From CBDFKY01 sp965248995 (GTDB lineage: Bacteria; Pseudomonadota; Alphaproteobacteria; Rickettsiales; UBA998): 64,000 nt of DNA. The stretch lies in NCBI GenBank assembly GCA_965248995.1, contig CBDFKY010000006.1:62001-126000 (forward strand), read 5' to 3'. Shown here piece after piece: positions 16,722-26,131 of this stretch. Position 1 is the stretch's first letter; the number at the start of each line of letters is the position of its first letter. The notes under the pieces were generated by a model. That model ran no database searches and was not told the DNA's origin. It was given only the letters and a program-made list of their open reading frames with translations. The position numbers and the translations under genes are program-made.

Positions 16722-17069
16722 ATGGCTGCTACCGTGTTTGTTGACGCCGAAAAGCCTTGTCTGGCTCGTATCACATCCAAACGTCCCCAAGACATTGGGA
16801 TGCAATGGAAAGCGGATAATGTACTCAGAATCTTTCAATTCGGGTGGACATTTTCTGCTTTGTTATTCCAGCTTCCTCACCGTCCACTTATAGTAGTGGA
16901 TCAGACAAACAGTCTGAAGAACTGCTTCGATCCTTCAAATGAGCGCACGATGATGCCTGCAATGGCAATCGTTTTGTGGTTTTTGAATAAGTTACAGTTC
17001 GATGTACGACTTGTTGCTCCTTCTTCGGAAGAAGCCTGTCCCTATGAACTGATGGACGCAGCAAGTTAG
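16722..17069 (+). CDS. Hypothetical 115-aa protein
   Basis: Not recognised. TTGGAG seven bases before the ATG and a terminator 20 nt after the stop show that it is an expressed single gene. The product has a hydrophobic stretch (LRIFQFGWTFSALLFQLP) and another (MMPAMAIVLWFLNKLQF) but no clear signal peptide; the middle LIVVDQTNS could be a beta strand. The region is a little more AT-rich than its neighbours. Confidence 0.65.
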   Translation: MAATVFVDAEKPCLARITSKRPQDIGMQWKADNVLRIFQFGWTFSALLFQLPHRPLIVVDQTNSLKNCFDPSNERTMMPAMAIVLWFLNKLQFDVRLVAPSSEEACPYELMDAAS

Positions 17070-17089
17070 ATATTTCTCAGTTGCAATCC

Positions 17090-17117
17090 TGCCGACAGTA
17101 GTGCCGGCATTTTTTTT
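17090..17117 (+). terminator. Rho-independent terminator of the 115-aa gene
   Basis: Stem TGCCG/CGGCA (17090-17094 with 17105-17109), ten-base loop, followed by eight T. Confidence 0.75.
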
Positions 17118-17201
17118 GTTCACTTGCTGAATAGTTAAAGAGCTGATTTTTATATGCTATTTTAATAGATTCCGAGGAATGTAAATTTACTCAATTACCA
17201 T

Positions 17202-17627
17202 TTATAATGGCGGATGAATAAACATCCACAAGTGCAGCGCCGAGCCAACGGCGGCGGCAGTTGCAACTTTCCACAAAGGAGCGCGGAAAAATCCGGCGAT
17301 CACCAGGAGAATCGAGCCAAGCGGCAACCAGAAGAAGGCGCATAACGCCCAGCCGTAGCGGTGGAAAAATAATTTCGCTGCTGGAAATGCATCGCGTCCG
17401 AGAAAGGTCACTTTGGTACGCAGCCAGTACAATGCCGCTCCTACCAGCCAGTTGAACAGGCAACCGGCCACGTTCCCACCGAACGCGGCGAACAGGGGCA
17501 ATCCTGTGAGAGTATAGCCCCCGAAGCGCTGCATGGCTTCCAGCGTCACGCTACTGATGAACGGCACCACGGAAGCGCTGCCGGCCGATTCCTGAAATAT
17601 GGATCCCAGCAGTGCGTCTACACTCAT
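17202..17627 (-). CDS. YqaA/DedA-like (SNARE-associated type) membrane protein
   Basis: A 141-aa membrane protein. The order of segments is that of small YqaA/DedA relatives: a start with an FQESAGSASVVPFIS re-entrant-like hydrophobic stretch, a GG-containing helix (FAAFGGNVAGCLFNWLVG), a linker with FHRYGWALCAFFWLPLGSI and a last helix pair ending in ALHLWMF. The conserved G-x-x-L-G-x-x-x-x-Y-W pattern of the family is seen as GNVAGCLFNWLVGAALYW. Its ATG overlaps the pyrB stop (ATGA), so it is in the pyrB operon. Family members are linked to lipid flipping or membrane homeostasis. Confidence 0.75.
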   Translation of the reverse strand: MSVDALLGSIFQESAGSASVVPFISSVTLEAMQRFGGYTLTGLPLFAAFGGNVAGCLFNWLVGAALYWLRTKVTFLGRDAFPAAKLFFHRYGWALCAFFWLPLGSILLVIAGFFRAPLWKVATAAAVGSALHLWMFIHPPL

Positions 17628-18622
17628 ACGGCTTCCCTCTTCAATAATAATTCCAGAATGGCCTGGCGTACCGCGACCCCTAGTTCCACCTGCTCCAGAA
17701 TCACGCTGCGCTCGATATCGTCCGCGATGCGCCCGTCGATTTCCACGCCGCGGTTAATCGGGCCGGGATGCATGACCAGAGCTCCCGGTTTCGCAGCTGT
17801 CAGCCGCGCCTCGCTTAACCCGTAACGGGCGAAATATTCACGCACCGACGGGATGAACCGCCCCTGCATCCTCTCCTGCTGCAGGCGCAGCATCATGATC
17901 ACGTCGGCATCCCTTAGCCCTTCCTCCATATCGTGACTGAGCGCCACGCCGAACGATTTCGGGGAGGCGGGCATCAGGGTCGAAGGGGCGACCAGCATCA
18001 CCTGTGCGCCCATTTTCTTCAGCAGCAGGATGTTGGAGCGCGCCACGCGGCTGTGGAGGATATCGCCGCAGATGGCCACCTTCACCCCGTCCAGACGCTT
18101 GAGGCGGCGGCGGATGGTGAGCGCGTCGAGCAGCGCCTGGGTCGGATGCTCATGCGCCCCGTCCCCGGCATTGACGACCTGTGCACTCACGTGTTGTGAC
18201 AGCAGGGCCACCGCACCGCTCTCGCCGTGACGCACGGTGATGACGTCGGCGCGCATGGCGTCCAGACTTTTGGCCGTGTCGATCAGCGTTTCGCCTTTCG
18301 CTACGGAAGAAGTGCTTGCCGAGATATTCACCACATCCATTCCCAGCCGCTTCCCGGCAATCTCGAACGAGGTGCGGGTGCGGGTCGAGTTTTCGAAAAA
18401 CAGGTTGATGAGGGTGCGGCCTTTCAGGATCGGGTATTTCTTGTCCTGCTGCCGGTTGCGGTCGGCGTAGGCTTCGGCGCAGTCGAGGATCATCTGGATG
18501 TCGTGCGCCTCCATCCCCTCGATGCCGAGCAAATGGCGATGCGCGAACTTGCCGTAATCCGGCGCGGGCAGGCGTTTCTTGCCGCCGAACAAATCCCCGA
18601 GGCGTTGCGTGAGCGAAGTCAT
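17624..18622 (-). CDS. pyrB: Aspartate carbamoyltransferase catalytic subunit
   Basis: A 332-aa enzyme of de novo pyrimidine synthesis, joining carbamoyl phosphate and aspartate. Carbamoyl-phosphate loop FFENSTRTRTSFE, second-site KGETLIDT, HPTQALLD, the aspartate-side segment SRVARSN and HPGPINRGVEI are all present. Start at 18622 (MTSLTQRLGDLF); the open frame extends 100 codons further but that part overlaps the divergent TPR gene and lacks similarity. No regulatory chain pyrI is near, as usual for this class. Coupled to the following DedA-like gene by ATGA. Confidence 0.96.
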   Translation of the reverse strand: MTSLTQRLGDLFGGKKRLPAPDYGKFAHRHLLGIEGMEAHDIQMILDCAEAYADRNRQQDKKYPILKGRTLINLFFENSTRTRTSFEIAGKRLGMDVVNISASTSSVAKGETLIDTAKSLDAMRADVITVRHGESGAVALLSQHVSAQVVNAGDGAHEHPTQALLDALTIRRRLKRLDGVKVAICGDILHSRVARSNILLLKKMGAQVMLVAPSTLMPASPKSFGVALSHDMEEGLRDADVIMMLRLQQERMQGRFIPSVREYFARYGLSEARLTAAKPGALVMHPGPINRGVEIDGRIADDIERSVILEQVELGVAVRQAILELLLKREAV

Positions 18623-18719
18623 GTTCGTACCATAAGCGTTTAAGGCGCCGGTGTCTCCAAAAAGATGGGCCTTCAAAAAGATTGCGCAGACGGGGGCTTT
18701 ATGGCTACATAGGGCCACG

Positions 18720-19676
18720 ATGAAACGCTTCTTCCACATCCTTACCTGTTGCCTGCTCTCCGCCCTGCTCGGCGGCTGCATCGGAGGGATGCCGCTCAAC
18801 GCCGACAAGGAAAAACTGTTCGCGGAGCTCAATAAGAACGGTCCCGACGTAGACGGAGTGGAAAGCACGCTGCTCAAAGGCGCCAAGGCGATGGATGAGC
18901 AGGGCGAATACACCAAATCCACCGCGATTTACCAGCAGCTCGTCTCCATCAACAATAAAAACATAAGCTACATGCTGGCCTATGCATCCGGGCTGCGGCG
19001 TACCGGAAAGCTGGAAGCGGCGCTGGATGCCTATGAGCAGGTGCTGAAAAAAGAGCCGGACAATCTGGATGCGCAGGAAGGCAAGGCGCTCGTCAAGCTG
19101 GGCCTCGGCGACTATGAGGAAGCGGGGAATCTGCTGACGAAAGTCTATGAGAAGGATAAGACCCGCTGGCGCACCATCAACGGGCTGGCGATCCTGCTGG
19201 TGCAGCGTAACATGAATGCGGATGCCATTGCTTATTTCAAGGAAGCCGCCAAGCAGGGCAAGGATAACATCGCGGTGCTGAACAATCTCGGCCTGACTTA
19301 CGCGATCAACAATCAGTATCACGACGCGACGGAAACGTTGCAGAAAGCAGTCGATGCGGCTGAGCCGAAAAGCGCGCTGCGCCGGAACGTGGAGCTGAAC
19401 CTGGCGCTTGTGCTGGGCATTAATGGTGACATGGATCTGGCCGAAACCATCCTCACGCGCAACCTGCCGCCGGCGGGAGTGGATAATAACTTGGGGCTGT
19501 ATGCGTATCTCTCCAACGATGAATCGCTGGCGAAGAGTTACCTGAATACGGCGCTTTCCAAGAGCCCGTATCATTACGAGCGGGCGTGGGAGAATCTGGC
19601 GACCATTACGGAGCAGTCCAAGGGGGCGGCCGGAAAGAAGATTGATCCGAAAGCCAAGGTGTTGAAGGTGAATTAA
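18720..19676 (+). CDS. TPR-repeat lipoprotein (TadD-like)
   Basis: A 318-aa protein: signal peptide with lipobox LGGC (Cys near residue 21), then a helical body of about seven TPR units (EYTKSTAIYQQLVSI, KLEAALDAYEQVLKKEPDN, DYEEAGNLLTKVYEKD, NADAIAYFKEAAKQG, QYHDATETLQKAVDAA). The layout matches TadD, the outer-membrane lipoprotein of Tad pilus systems, and TadE/TadG genes lie 24 kb away, but TPR lipoproteins are common, so TadD is only one possibility. Start at the ATG at 18720 gives the clean signal peptide. Divergent from pyrB. Confidence 0.82.
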   Translation: MKRFFHILTCCLLSALLGGCIGGMPLNADKEKLFAELNKNGPDVDGVESTLLKGAKAMDEQGEYTKSTAIYQQLVSINNKNISYMLAYASGLRRTGKLEAALDAYEQVLKKEPDNLDAQEGKALVKLGLGDYEEAGNLLTKVYEKDKTRWRTINGLAILLVQRNMNADAIAYFKEAAKQGKDNIAVLNNLGLTYAINNQYHDATETLQKAVDAAEPKSALRRNVELNLALVLGINGDMDLAETILTRNLPPAGVDNNLGLYAYLSNDESLAKSYLNTALSKSPYHYERAWENLATITEQSKGAAGKKIDPKAKVLKVN

Positions 19677-19715
19677 AGGGGGCTGTCGTTTACTCTATGT
19701 TATACTGGCGGAGGT

Positions 19716-19832
19716 TATAGTGTTTCCGAATAATTTTGTTGCGAAAATTTTCGGTTAAAAACACTATAAATTATATGGTTATAGTCATTTTATCCGATTA
19801 AAACCGTACGGTTTTTAATCGGAATGACTATA
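19716..19832 (-). mobile_element. Twin-palindrome MITE-like element, copy C
   Basis: Hairpin 19716-19768, spacer 19769-19779, hairpin 19780-19832; same orientation as copy B. The centre of the first hairpin (TTTTGTTGCGAAAA) differs at three positions from the CGTACG core of the other copies and breaks its symmetry, so this copy is the most decayed. It lies 39 nt after the TPR gene. Confidence 0.8.
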
Positions 19833-20208
19833 GTATCCAGCACGTCTATACCTTGGGTTGCGCAGCACATACCCTATTTCTCTAAAGCGATGCTTCGCAT
19901 TCCATTTATGTTTTGCAAGATACGGGCTTGCAGCGGTATGACAACCTCTAACGTCCCGCTTACGATATAAGTCCCTAAATCAAAATAAACCTATTTCTTA
20001 CAATGTAATTTATGATAGATTTTAAAGTCGCCGCACGTTGGAGGCGTCATTTCCGTGAAAGCGAGATACGAATGTGCCGCGTAGCAAATCCATTAGAAAA
20101 AAAAGTCCTGCGTTCTCGTCTTTGCGGGAATAATGTTAAACTTGATACTCTATTCTGATCAAGATTTTTATAGGTGTGCTCGCTACTGCAAGGCAAAAAG
20201 TCACCGTT
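19833..20208. other. Non-coding stretch between copy C and purM
   Basis: About 375 bases with no supported gene, RNA or terminator. Moderately AT-rich. purM ends at its right edge on the minus strand. Confidence 0.45.
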
Positions 20209-21270
20209 TTATTTCCTTGTATATCGGACTTCGGTCGTAGCTGCTTTCACCACTTCTCCGATTTGGAGCACGGTCTCGCCCGCGGTTTCCAGCGCTTTTT
20301 TAACATTGGCTGCGGATGATTTTTCTACCACCAGTACCGCGCCGATGCCACAATTGAAGGTTTTCAGCATATCGCTGTCTTCCAGATGGCTGATATCCTG
20401 CATCCAGCCGAAAACATGCGGCAGGTCCCAGCTTCCCAGTTTTACGGAAGGCGCGAATCCTTTCGCCATGACGCGGGGCAGGTTTTCGGTGAGGCCGCCG
20501 CCGGTGATGTGGGCGAACGCCTTGATGCCGTTTTCGGAGCGCATCAGCGGAAGGCAGGAAGGCACGTAAATTCGTGTCGGGGTGAGCAGGGAGTCCGCCA
20601 CGCTGTTCGCGTTGTCCCACGGCGCGGCGTCGTCATAGCGCAGGCGTTTCTGCCGCACCAGCCGCCGTACCAAGGAGAACCCGTTGCTGTGGATGCCGCT
20701 GGAAGCGAGTCCGAGCAGGACGTCTCCTTCCCGCATCGCGTCGGTGCGGGGCAATAACTGATCGCGGGGGACCGCGCCGATGACGAAACCGGCCAGATCA
20801 TATTCACCCGGCTGATACATGCTCGGCATTTCCGCCGTCTCCCCGCCGATCAGCGCGCAGCCCGCCGTTTTGCAGCCTTCGGCGATACCGGCGATCACTT
20901 CTTCCGCCGCGTCGACGGAAAGAGCGCCGCAGGCGTAATAATCCAGGAAAAACAACGGTTCGGCGCCTTGTGCCAGCAGGTCGTTGACGCACATCGCCAC
21001 CAGATCGATCCCGATGGTGCGATGCTTTTCCGCAGCATGCGCGATTTTCAGCTTGGTACCGACCCCGTCGGTCGCGGCGACGAGCAGCGCGTCGGCGTAA
21101 CCGGCTTCCTTCAGGTCGAACAGTGCCCCGAACCCGCCGATCGTCCCGACGACGCCTTTGCGGTGCGTGGTCTTCACGTGTGGCTTGATCCGCTCCACCA
21201 GCGCATTACCTGCGTCAATATCGACACCTGCATCGGCATAGGTGATCTTTTTTGGAGGGGTTTTTATCAT
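20209..21270 (-). CDS. purM: Phosphoribosylformylglycinamidine cyclo-ligase (AIR synthetase)
   Basis: A 353-aa enzyme of purine synthesis that closes the imidazole ring with ATP. Recognised by YADAGVDIDAGNALVERIKP at the start, GIDLVAMCVNDLLAQGAEPLFFLDYYACG, the glycine-rich ALIGGETAEMPSMYQ and HITGGGLTENLPRV. Length and order are standard. It is divergent from a DUF2066-like gene, so the 74-nt gap should hold two promoters. In many proteobacteria purM pairs with purN; purN is not next to it here. Confidence 0.97.
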   Translation of the reverse strand: MIKTPPKKITYADAGVDIDAGNALVERIKPHVKTTHRKGVVGTIGGFGALFDLKEAGYADALLVAATDGVGTKLKIAHAAEKHRTIGIDLVAMCVNDLLAQGAEPLFFLDYYACGALSVDAAEEVIAGIAEGCKTAGCALIGGETAEMPSMYQPGEYDLAGFVIGAVPRDQLLPRTDAMREGDVLLGLASSGIHSNGFSLVRRLVRQKRLRYDDAAPWDNANSVADSLLTPTRIYVPSCLPLMRSENGIKAFAHITGGGLTENLPRVMAKGFAPSVKLGSWDLPHVFGWMQDISHLEDSDMLKTFNCGIGAVLVVEKSSAANVKKALETAGETVLQIGEVVKAATTEVRYTRK

Positions 21271-21344
21271 GCGCGTTGAGTTTCCCGGTGCTTATGCGTA
21301 CCCTCTTAGTGGTACCGTATTTTCGCCATTCAAGTCAATGATTC

Positions 21345-22430
21345 ATGCGTATTCTTCTGATACTTCTTCTTCTCTGCTGCGCTTCTCCCGCCCTTGCGGC
21401 GGAGACGCTGGACGTGCCCGTCACCGTCAAAGCCACCAAGCAAAGCGCCGAGGAAGCGAAACAGCAGGCGCTGGCGGAGGGTGAGCGGCAGGCGGTGTTC
21501 GCCGGGCTGGATAAACTCAGTCCGAAACAGAGCCGCGCGTTGTATAAAAGCATTCAGGGCAGCGATCTTTCCCGCTTCGTCGTCGCGTTCACCATTACCC
21601 GCGCCGTGCAGAAGGCCGGGTATTACGAAGCGGATATGCTCTATCGACTGGACAAGGACAAGCTCACCGCGCTGCTCGGGGAACAGCAGGGCGCGGCGGC
21701 GACGCCTGCAGGTGATCCCACAGGGCACGGTCTGCTGATCCTGCCGCCGTATGACGCGGGCGGCAAACTGATGCTGTTCGAGCCGGAAAACCTGTGGCGG
21801 GCCATTCTCAACAACGTGGCGCTGGAAGTGGGGCAGGGCACGCTGGTCATGCCGTTCGGGGACAAGATGGACAAGGCGGCGCTGGACGATGCGGCGCTGC
21901 TCGCCGGCAGTAAGGAGGTATTCGCCAGACTGGCGCAGCGTTACGGCACGCGCAACGTCGTGATCGCCACCGCGACGAGCCGCGAAAAGGACGGAGTCAG
22001 CCGTCTGGAGCTGCGCCTGCGCAAGCCCGGCGCCAATCAGCAGGACGACCTTGTGCTGCCGTATGTCGCTTCCAGTCCCGCTGAAACGCTGGACCTGCTG
22101 ATGAGCAGGGCGGCGCGGGACGTCTCACTCAAACTGCGGGGGACGGTGGAGGATTACAGCCTGTTCGCCACGCCGGAAGACCGTAAACTGAAAACCCTCG
22201 TGGCCCGGGCGGATTACCACCAAGGTCAGGAATGGCGCGGCATGCTGGCCATTCTGCAGTCGCTGCCGGGACTGGATCATCTGACCGTCGACGCCGTCGG
22301 TCCTGCTAACGCGAAAGTGACGTTATTTTACCGGGGGGAGGTTTCCCTGATAGAGCGGGCGCTGGTCGCCCATATGATGACCGTCGCGAAGGAAAAGAAT
22401 TTCTGGGTGATAAGTTATACTAAACGTTAA
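21345..22430 (+). CDS. DUF2066-like exported protein
   Basis: A 361-aa protein with a clear signal peptide (LLILLLLCCASPALA-A). The mature part starts with a region typical of DUF2066 proteins (VPVTVKATKQSAEEAKQQALAEGERQAVFAGLDKL, then a strand/helix repeat), and the family is often found beside purM, as here. The C-terminal 90 residues (about 270-360) contain an extra domain with alternating strands (LKTLVARADYHQGQEWRGMLAILQSL). Function unknown; a periplasmic location is likely. Confidence 0.75.
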   Translation: MRILLILLLLCCASPALAAETLDVPVTVKATKQSAEEAKQQALAEGERQAVFAGLDKLSPKQSRALYKSIQGSDLSRFVVAFTITRAVQKAGYYEADMLYRLDKDKLTALLGEQQGAAATPAGDPTGHGLLILPPYDAGGKLMLFEPENLWRAILNNVALEVGQGTLVMPFGDKMDKAALDDAALLAGSKEVFARLAQRYGTRNVVIATATSREKDGVSRLELRLRKPGANQQDDLVLPYVASSPAETLDLLMSRAARDVSLKLRGTVEDYSLFATPEDRKLKTLVARADYHQGQEWRGMLAILQSLPGLDHLTVDAVGPANAKVTLFYRGEVSLIERALVAHMMTVAKEKNFWVISYTKR

Positions 22431-22491
22431 TTAAATCTGTGTTATACTCTCTTTAGAATTACTTCAGACCGGTAAGATTGAAGGAGAGGAT

Positions 22492-23512
22492 ATGAGCACG
22501 AATTCCATCGGTACTATCGCGGCGCATACGCAGTTCACGCTGATCGGCGATACGAACCATACCGGCAGTGCCCAGATGTATGGCGACCTGGCGGGCAAAA
22601 TGCCTGCCACGGCGCTGGCGGGCGTCAAGCATCTGATCGTCGAATTTCCGAAAGAAGTGCAGCCGCTGCTGAGCGAACTTGCCGAAGGAAAGCTGACCGC
22701 CGAACAGTTTTTCGCCAAGAAAGACGCGTTGTATGAAAAACTGGGGGCGCATTATCCGAAATGGGAAGGGACGGATACGCCCGAGGAAAAAGCGTATCGC
22801 GAGAATCTTACCGCCATGGTGAGGGAAGCGCATAAACAGGGGATGAAAGTGGAGTGCGTGGATGAAATTCCTGCCGCCTTGCTTGAAAAAAGCTATAAAC
22901 ATCCTGAAGATGCCCAAATATACGCCGACCTGCTTGGTCTTAGAGCAGACCGATCAAAAAGCGTTTAACAATGCGTTGAATCATCTGACTGCCGAACAGG
23001 AAGCCGGTTTCCTGCCTTATAAGGAAACTATCGTAAAGCAGCGTGATGAAGCGAATGCGCTTATTGCCAGTCGCACCGAAGCGCTGGTGGGTAACGACAA
23101 GGCGATGATGGTCTACGGCCAGAAGCATTTCGACGGCCTGCACGACGTCAATGAGATGCTCAACGAGCATTACGGCAAGCCGGTCAGTAAAGTGATCGCG
23201 TATGATAATAATCCGGATCTGAGTTACTCGCAGTCGGTGGTGGAGGAAATCGCCAATGCGCGCAAAACGGGCAAAGCGTCCGAAGCAGACCTGCCGGATT
23301 ATATCGTCGCCAAACAAGCCGTGATCGGCCATCCTGAAAAGGAGGAATTTACGATTAACGCTGGCCAGACAAAGGAGTTTTTCCCGCGTATTCCTTTGGA
23401 CCTTGAAAGTTTCCCAAAACTGAAAGTGCAGGAGGCTTCGCCGCATACGCAGTTATCCGCGCCCTCCTTCTCTTCCAACGCGCCTGCACACTCCGCATCG
23501 CCGGTACGTTGA
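22492..23512 (+). pseudogene. Tiki/TraB/EreA-ChaN-superfamily-like protein, frameshifted
   Basis: Two overlapping frames form one protein. The first (22492-22968) has AAGGAGAGGAT before the ATG and the motifs LIGDTNHTGS and HLIVEFPKEV; the second (open from 22862, ends 23512) has MMVYGQKHFDGL. The set G-[DE]-x-x-H, V-E-F and YGxxHF recalls the metal-site motifs of the Tiki/TraB/EreA/ChaN fold. Frame 1 reads YADLLGL and then leaves the fold; frame 2 picks up with EQTDQKAFNNALNHL at about 22942, so a +1 shift near CTTAGAG restores a roughly 340-aa protein. Either a real mutation, a programmed shift or a sequence error. The last 70 residues are Pro/Ser-rich. No N-terminal signal is visible. Confidence 0.65.
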
Positions 23513-23591
23513 TACGCCTATATGAAGGGTTGTATCCAGCGGGTGATTCGATTACGATGCGCCATCGCATAGGCCATTCAAAGGTGAAAAC

Positions 23592-24095
23592 ATGCAGAAA
23601 CACGAAACCGTGATCATCAAAAAATATTCCAACCGGCGGCTCTACGATACCCAGACCAGCACGTACATCACCTTGGAAGACGTACGCCATATGGTGCGCA
23701 AGGGCGTGGAATTCGAGGTCCGCGACGCCAAGACCAATGAGGACCTCACCCGGCAGGTGCTCAACCAGATCATCTTCGACCTGGAGCTGGCGGGCGGGGA
23801 AAACCTGCTGCCGCTCAATTTCCTCAAGCGGCTGATCGGCATGTACGATAACAAGATGCGGGAAGTGTTCCCTTACTATCTGGACGGGACGATGGACGCG
23901 TTCCTGGCGAACCAGGAGAAGATCCACGATCATTTCCGCGGCCTGTTCGGACAATATAATCCGCTGGAGCAGATGGAGGCGATGCGACGCCGCAACATGG
24001 AACTGATGAAAAGCGCCATGCAGCTGTTCAACCCGTTCGAATATGTGAAACCGCCCCAGAAGAAACCTGCGGACAGAGATCATTCCGACAGCTGA
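23592..24095 (+). CDS. phaR: Polyhydroxyalkanoate synthesis repressor PhaR
   Basis: A 167-aa DNA- and PHA-binding regulator. The N-terminal PHB/PHA accumulation regulator domain reads IIKKYSNRRLYDTQTSTYITLEDV and continues VLNQIIFDLE, highly conserved in PhaR. The second half has the PHB-binding helices (LPLNFLKRLIGMYDNKMREVFPYYL). PhaR represses phasin genes until granules form. phaB/phaC are not in the window. The following TPR gene starts one base after its stop region, suggesting an operon. Confidence 0.93.
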   Translation: MQKHETVIIKKYSNRRLYDTQTSTYITLEDVRHMVRKGVEFEVRDAKTNEDLTRQVLNQIIFDLELAGGENLLPLNFLKRLIGMYDNKMREVFPYYLDGTMDAFLANQEKIHDHFRGLFGQYNPLEQMEAMRRRNMELMKSAMQLFNPFEYVKPPQKKPADRDHSDS

Positions 24096-24096
24096 C

Positions 24097-24939
24097 GTGA
24101 GCGGGCATCCGTGGCCTCTTTCCCGGATCGCCCGCATTGAGGGGCATGTCGGCCGGTCATGGGAAAATCAGGACGAAGCCGCTTTGCGCAGTGCGCTGAC
24201 GCTGGAAAAGCATCCGGTCGATCTATGGCATACCATCGGCCATGCGGCGCGCGGCGCGGAGAAATTGGAGGAAGCGCTGGAGGCTTACGGTGAAGCTATC
24301 GCTTTCGCGGCGCGTTATCATCCGCTCATTCATTTCGAGCATTCCGCCATGCTGCTTAAGCGGGCGACGCTGTATCATGAGGCGGGTGACGAAGAAGCCG
24401 CTGGCCGGGACGTCACGGCGGCGCTGTTTCAGGATCATACCAATGTGGCGGCGCTGTTTCTGCGACAGCACGGTTACCGGCAGGGGGAGCGCCTGCCCGA
24501 TTATACCGCCTGCGCATGGAGCCGGCGTGATGCCGAGGCCCAGCTGCAGCGGATTCCGGTGGATGCGGTCGTCCTCTCAGCATATGAAGAAGCCCTTGAT
24601 GCCGCCACTGCGGACTGGCGGAAAGGTTCGGCGCGGCAGGCGGAGGCCGCTTACCGCCTTTTGAAGAAAGACGCGCCAGACGATCCTTTCGTGCTGCACC
24701 GCCTCGCATGGGTAAGCGAAGGGGGAGAGGGGATGGAAGCCATTACCCGGGCAGTGACGCTATGGGCGGAATATCACCGCACCTACCATCGCGGCGGCGC
24801 GCTGCATTATCTGCATCGCGGTGAAGTATACCGCCGGATGGGGGAGGACACGCTGGCTCGAATGGATTTCATCCGGGCGCGCGACATGGATGTTTCGTTC
24901 AGCGAGCCGTTGGCGGCGCTGGGAGAAACCATTCCATAA
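24097..24939 (+). CDS. TPR-like hypothetical protein
   Basis: A 280-aa soluble helical protein with TPR-like units (LEEALEAYGEAIAFAARYHPL, AEAAYRLLKKDAPDDPFVLHRLAWV, MGEDTLARMDFIRARDMDV). It starts at GTG one base after the phaR stop, so it is translated from the phaR message. No signal peptide. Function unknown; in alphaproteobacteria TPR genes often follow phaR. Confidence 0.75.
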   Translation: MSGHPWPLSRIARIEGHVGRSWENQDEAALRSALTLEKHPVDLWHTIGHAARGAEKLEEALEAYGEAIAFAARYHPLIHFEHSAMLLKRATLYHEAGDEEAAGRDVTAALFQDHTNVAALFLRQHGYRQGERLPDYTACAWSRRDAEAQLQRIPVDAVVLSAYEEALDAATADWRKGSARQAEAAYRLLKKDAPDDPFVLHRLAWVSEGGEGMEAITRAVTLWAEYHRTYHRGGALHYLHRGEVYRRMGEDTLARMDFIRARDMDVSFSEPLAALGETIP

Positions 24940-25011
24940 ATTTTTTAAAAATTCAGAAATTCGTAAAAGTCGTTGAAAAAATATTAAGATCTTTTATACA
25001 GGGCTGGTTCT

Positions 25012-26091
25012 TTGTGTAAGCAATCAAAAAAAATCGTGCACATACCATCTACTATAGCTCCCGATCCTATCCGGGAAAGCTGGCTCGCGACAAATAGAAA
25101 CATATACTGGCAGGCCTTCCTGACAGTTATCTCCGGAAAACCCCATCACGGGCAGAAGGAGGTCAGACTGTTTGCAAACGATGAACAGGCAAAACGTTTT
25201 CACATCGGCATCAATGTTTTCATTTTCATCATCGGATTGAGGATCGGCTGGTACGCTTACCACGACGTTCATGACCCCTTCCTGCTCGCTTTATCGTGGG
25301 TGCTTACCGTAAGGTTTGCTCACTTGCTGCGGGTGGTCTATTTGCACGACTACGTGCATAAAAAGTTTCAGGAAGGGATATCTCCCTTCATGCTGCATTT
25401 AGGGGCTGCGATTACGTTACCTCCCGCCTTCAAAGATGGTATTCAGGATCACAGATACCATCACTCCCGCTTAGGGACCGAAGATGACTCGTATGAGCAT
25501 TTTCGCCTGACGCAGATTCGCAAGTCCAAGGCGAGAAGCCACGTGATGAGATGGGGAAAACTGGTGCTGGATACTATCAATCCTGCACTTCACCTCTGGT
25601 CGGTTTGGGACAGAATCGTGTCCACGTTACAGTTTACCCCCTTTTTGATGCTGACGTTCTGGACGGCTGCCATCATGATCGGGGGCTGGGCGACAATATG
25701 GGTTCTTGGTGTTCCCGTGTTGTTGGCGCAATTCCCGACCGCCATGCTCGCGATGGCGAATCACCTTCCCCATCATGGGGAAGCGTTGCCCGAGCATCAG
25801 AAGATGCAGAGGATGACCGTGACCACCTTTTTTGGGAGACTCTATCCCGAAGATGCCTGGGGGCGCGTTTGGTGGCTGGTGTTACTGTTTTGCTGGGACA
25901 TTCCCATCAAAATCGTCTTTCCGGGTGATGCAGCAGTGCACGATGCCCATCACATCCGTCCCGGGGATACGCAATGGTGGAGAGCGGCTTTCTGGCGGGA
26001 AGAGATTCTCGCCGAAGAGGCGCATTTCATGCAGCACAGCTGGGGGTATCTCCACTGCTGCGTCATCAATATCCATGCCGCCTGGCAGTAA
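25012..26091 (+). CDS. Membrane-bound di-iron fatty acid desaturase-like protein
   Basis: A 359-aa membrane enzyme with the three histidine boxes of the membrane desaturase/hydroxylase superfamily: HDYVH (about 115), HRYHH (about 145) and HDAHH (about 310), plus NHLPHH in between, and four or more hydrophobic helices. It should introduce a double bond or hydroxyl into a lipid chain using di-iron and O2. The start is poor: a TTG at 25012 with no good ribosome site, and no nearby ATG; translation may begin at the GTG near 25036. The DNA is somewhat less GC-rich upstream. A strong terminator follows directly. Confidence 0.83.
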   Translation: MCKQSKKIVHIPSTIAPDPIRESWLATNRNIYWQAFLTVISGKPHHGQKEVRLFANDEQAKRFHIGINVFIFIIGLRIGWYAYHDVHDPFLLALSWVLTVRFAHLLRVVYLHDYVHKKFQEGISPFMLHLGAAITLPPAFKDGIQDHRYHHSRLGTEDDSYEHFRLTQIRKSKARSHVMRWGKLVLDTINPALHLWSVWDRIVSTLQFTPFLMLTFWTAAIMIGGWATIWVLGVPVLLAQFPTAMLAMANHLPHHGEALPEHQKMQRMTVTTFFGRLYPEDAWGRVWWLVLLFCWDIPIKIVFPGDAAVHDAHHIRPGDTQWWRAAFWREEILAEEAHFMQHSWGYLHCCVINIHAAWQ

Positions 26092-26099
26092 TGCCATAT

Positions 26100-26131
26100 G
26101 CTCCATAGTCCTTACTATGGAGCTTTTTTTT
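26100..26131. terminator. Bidirectional rho-independent terminator
   Basis: Perfect 10-bp stem GCTCCATAGT/ACTATGGAGC with a CCTT loop (26100-26123), then eight T. It ends the desaturase gene and lies against the end of nadE coming from the right. Confidence 0.9.

Noticed and set aside
18623..18922. 100-codon N-terminal extension of pyrB
   Set aside because: Overlaps the divergent TPR gene, has no similarity, and the ATG at 18622 starts the family's normal N terminus.
22930..22955. Programmed +1 frameshift at CTTAGAG
   Set aside because: Only one of several explanations; single mutation or sequencing error is simpler, so the locus is listed as a frameshifted pseudogene.
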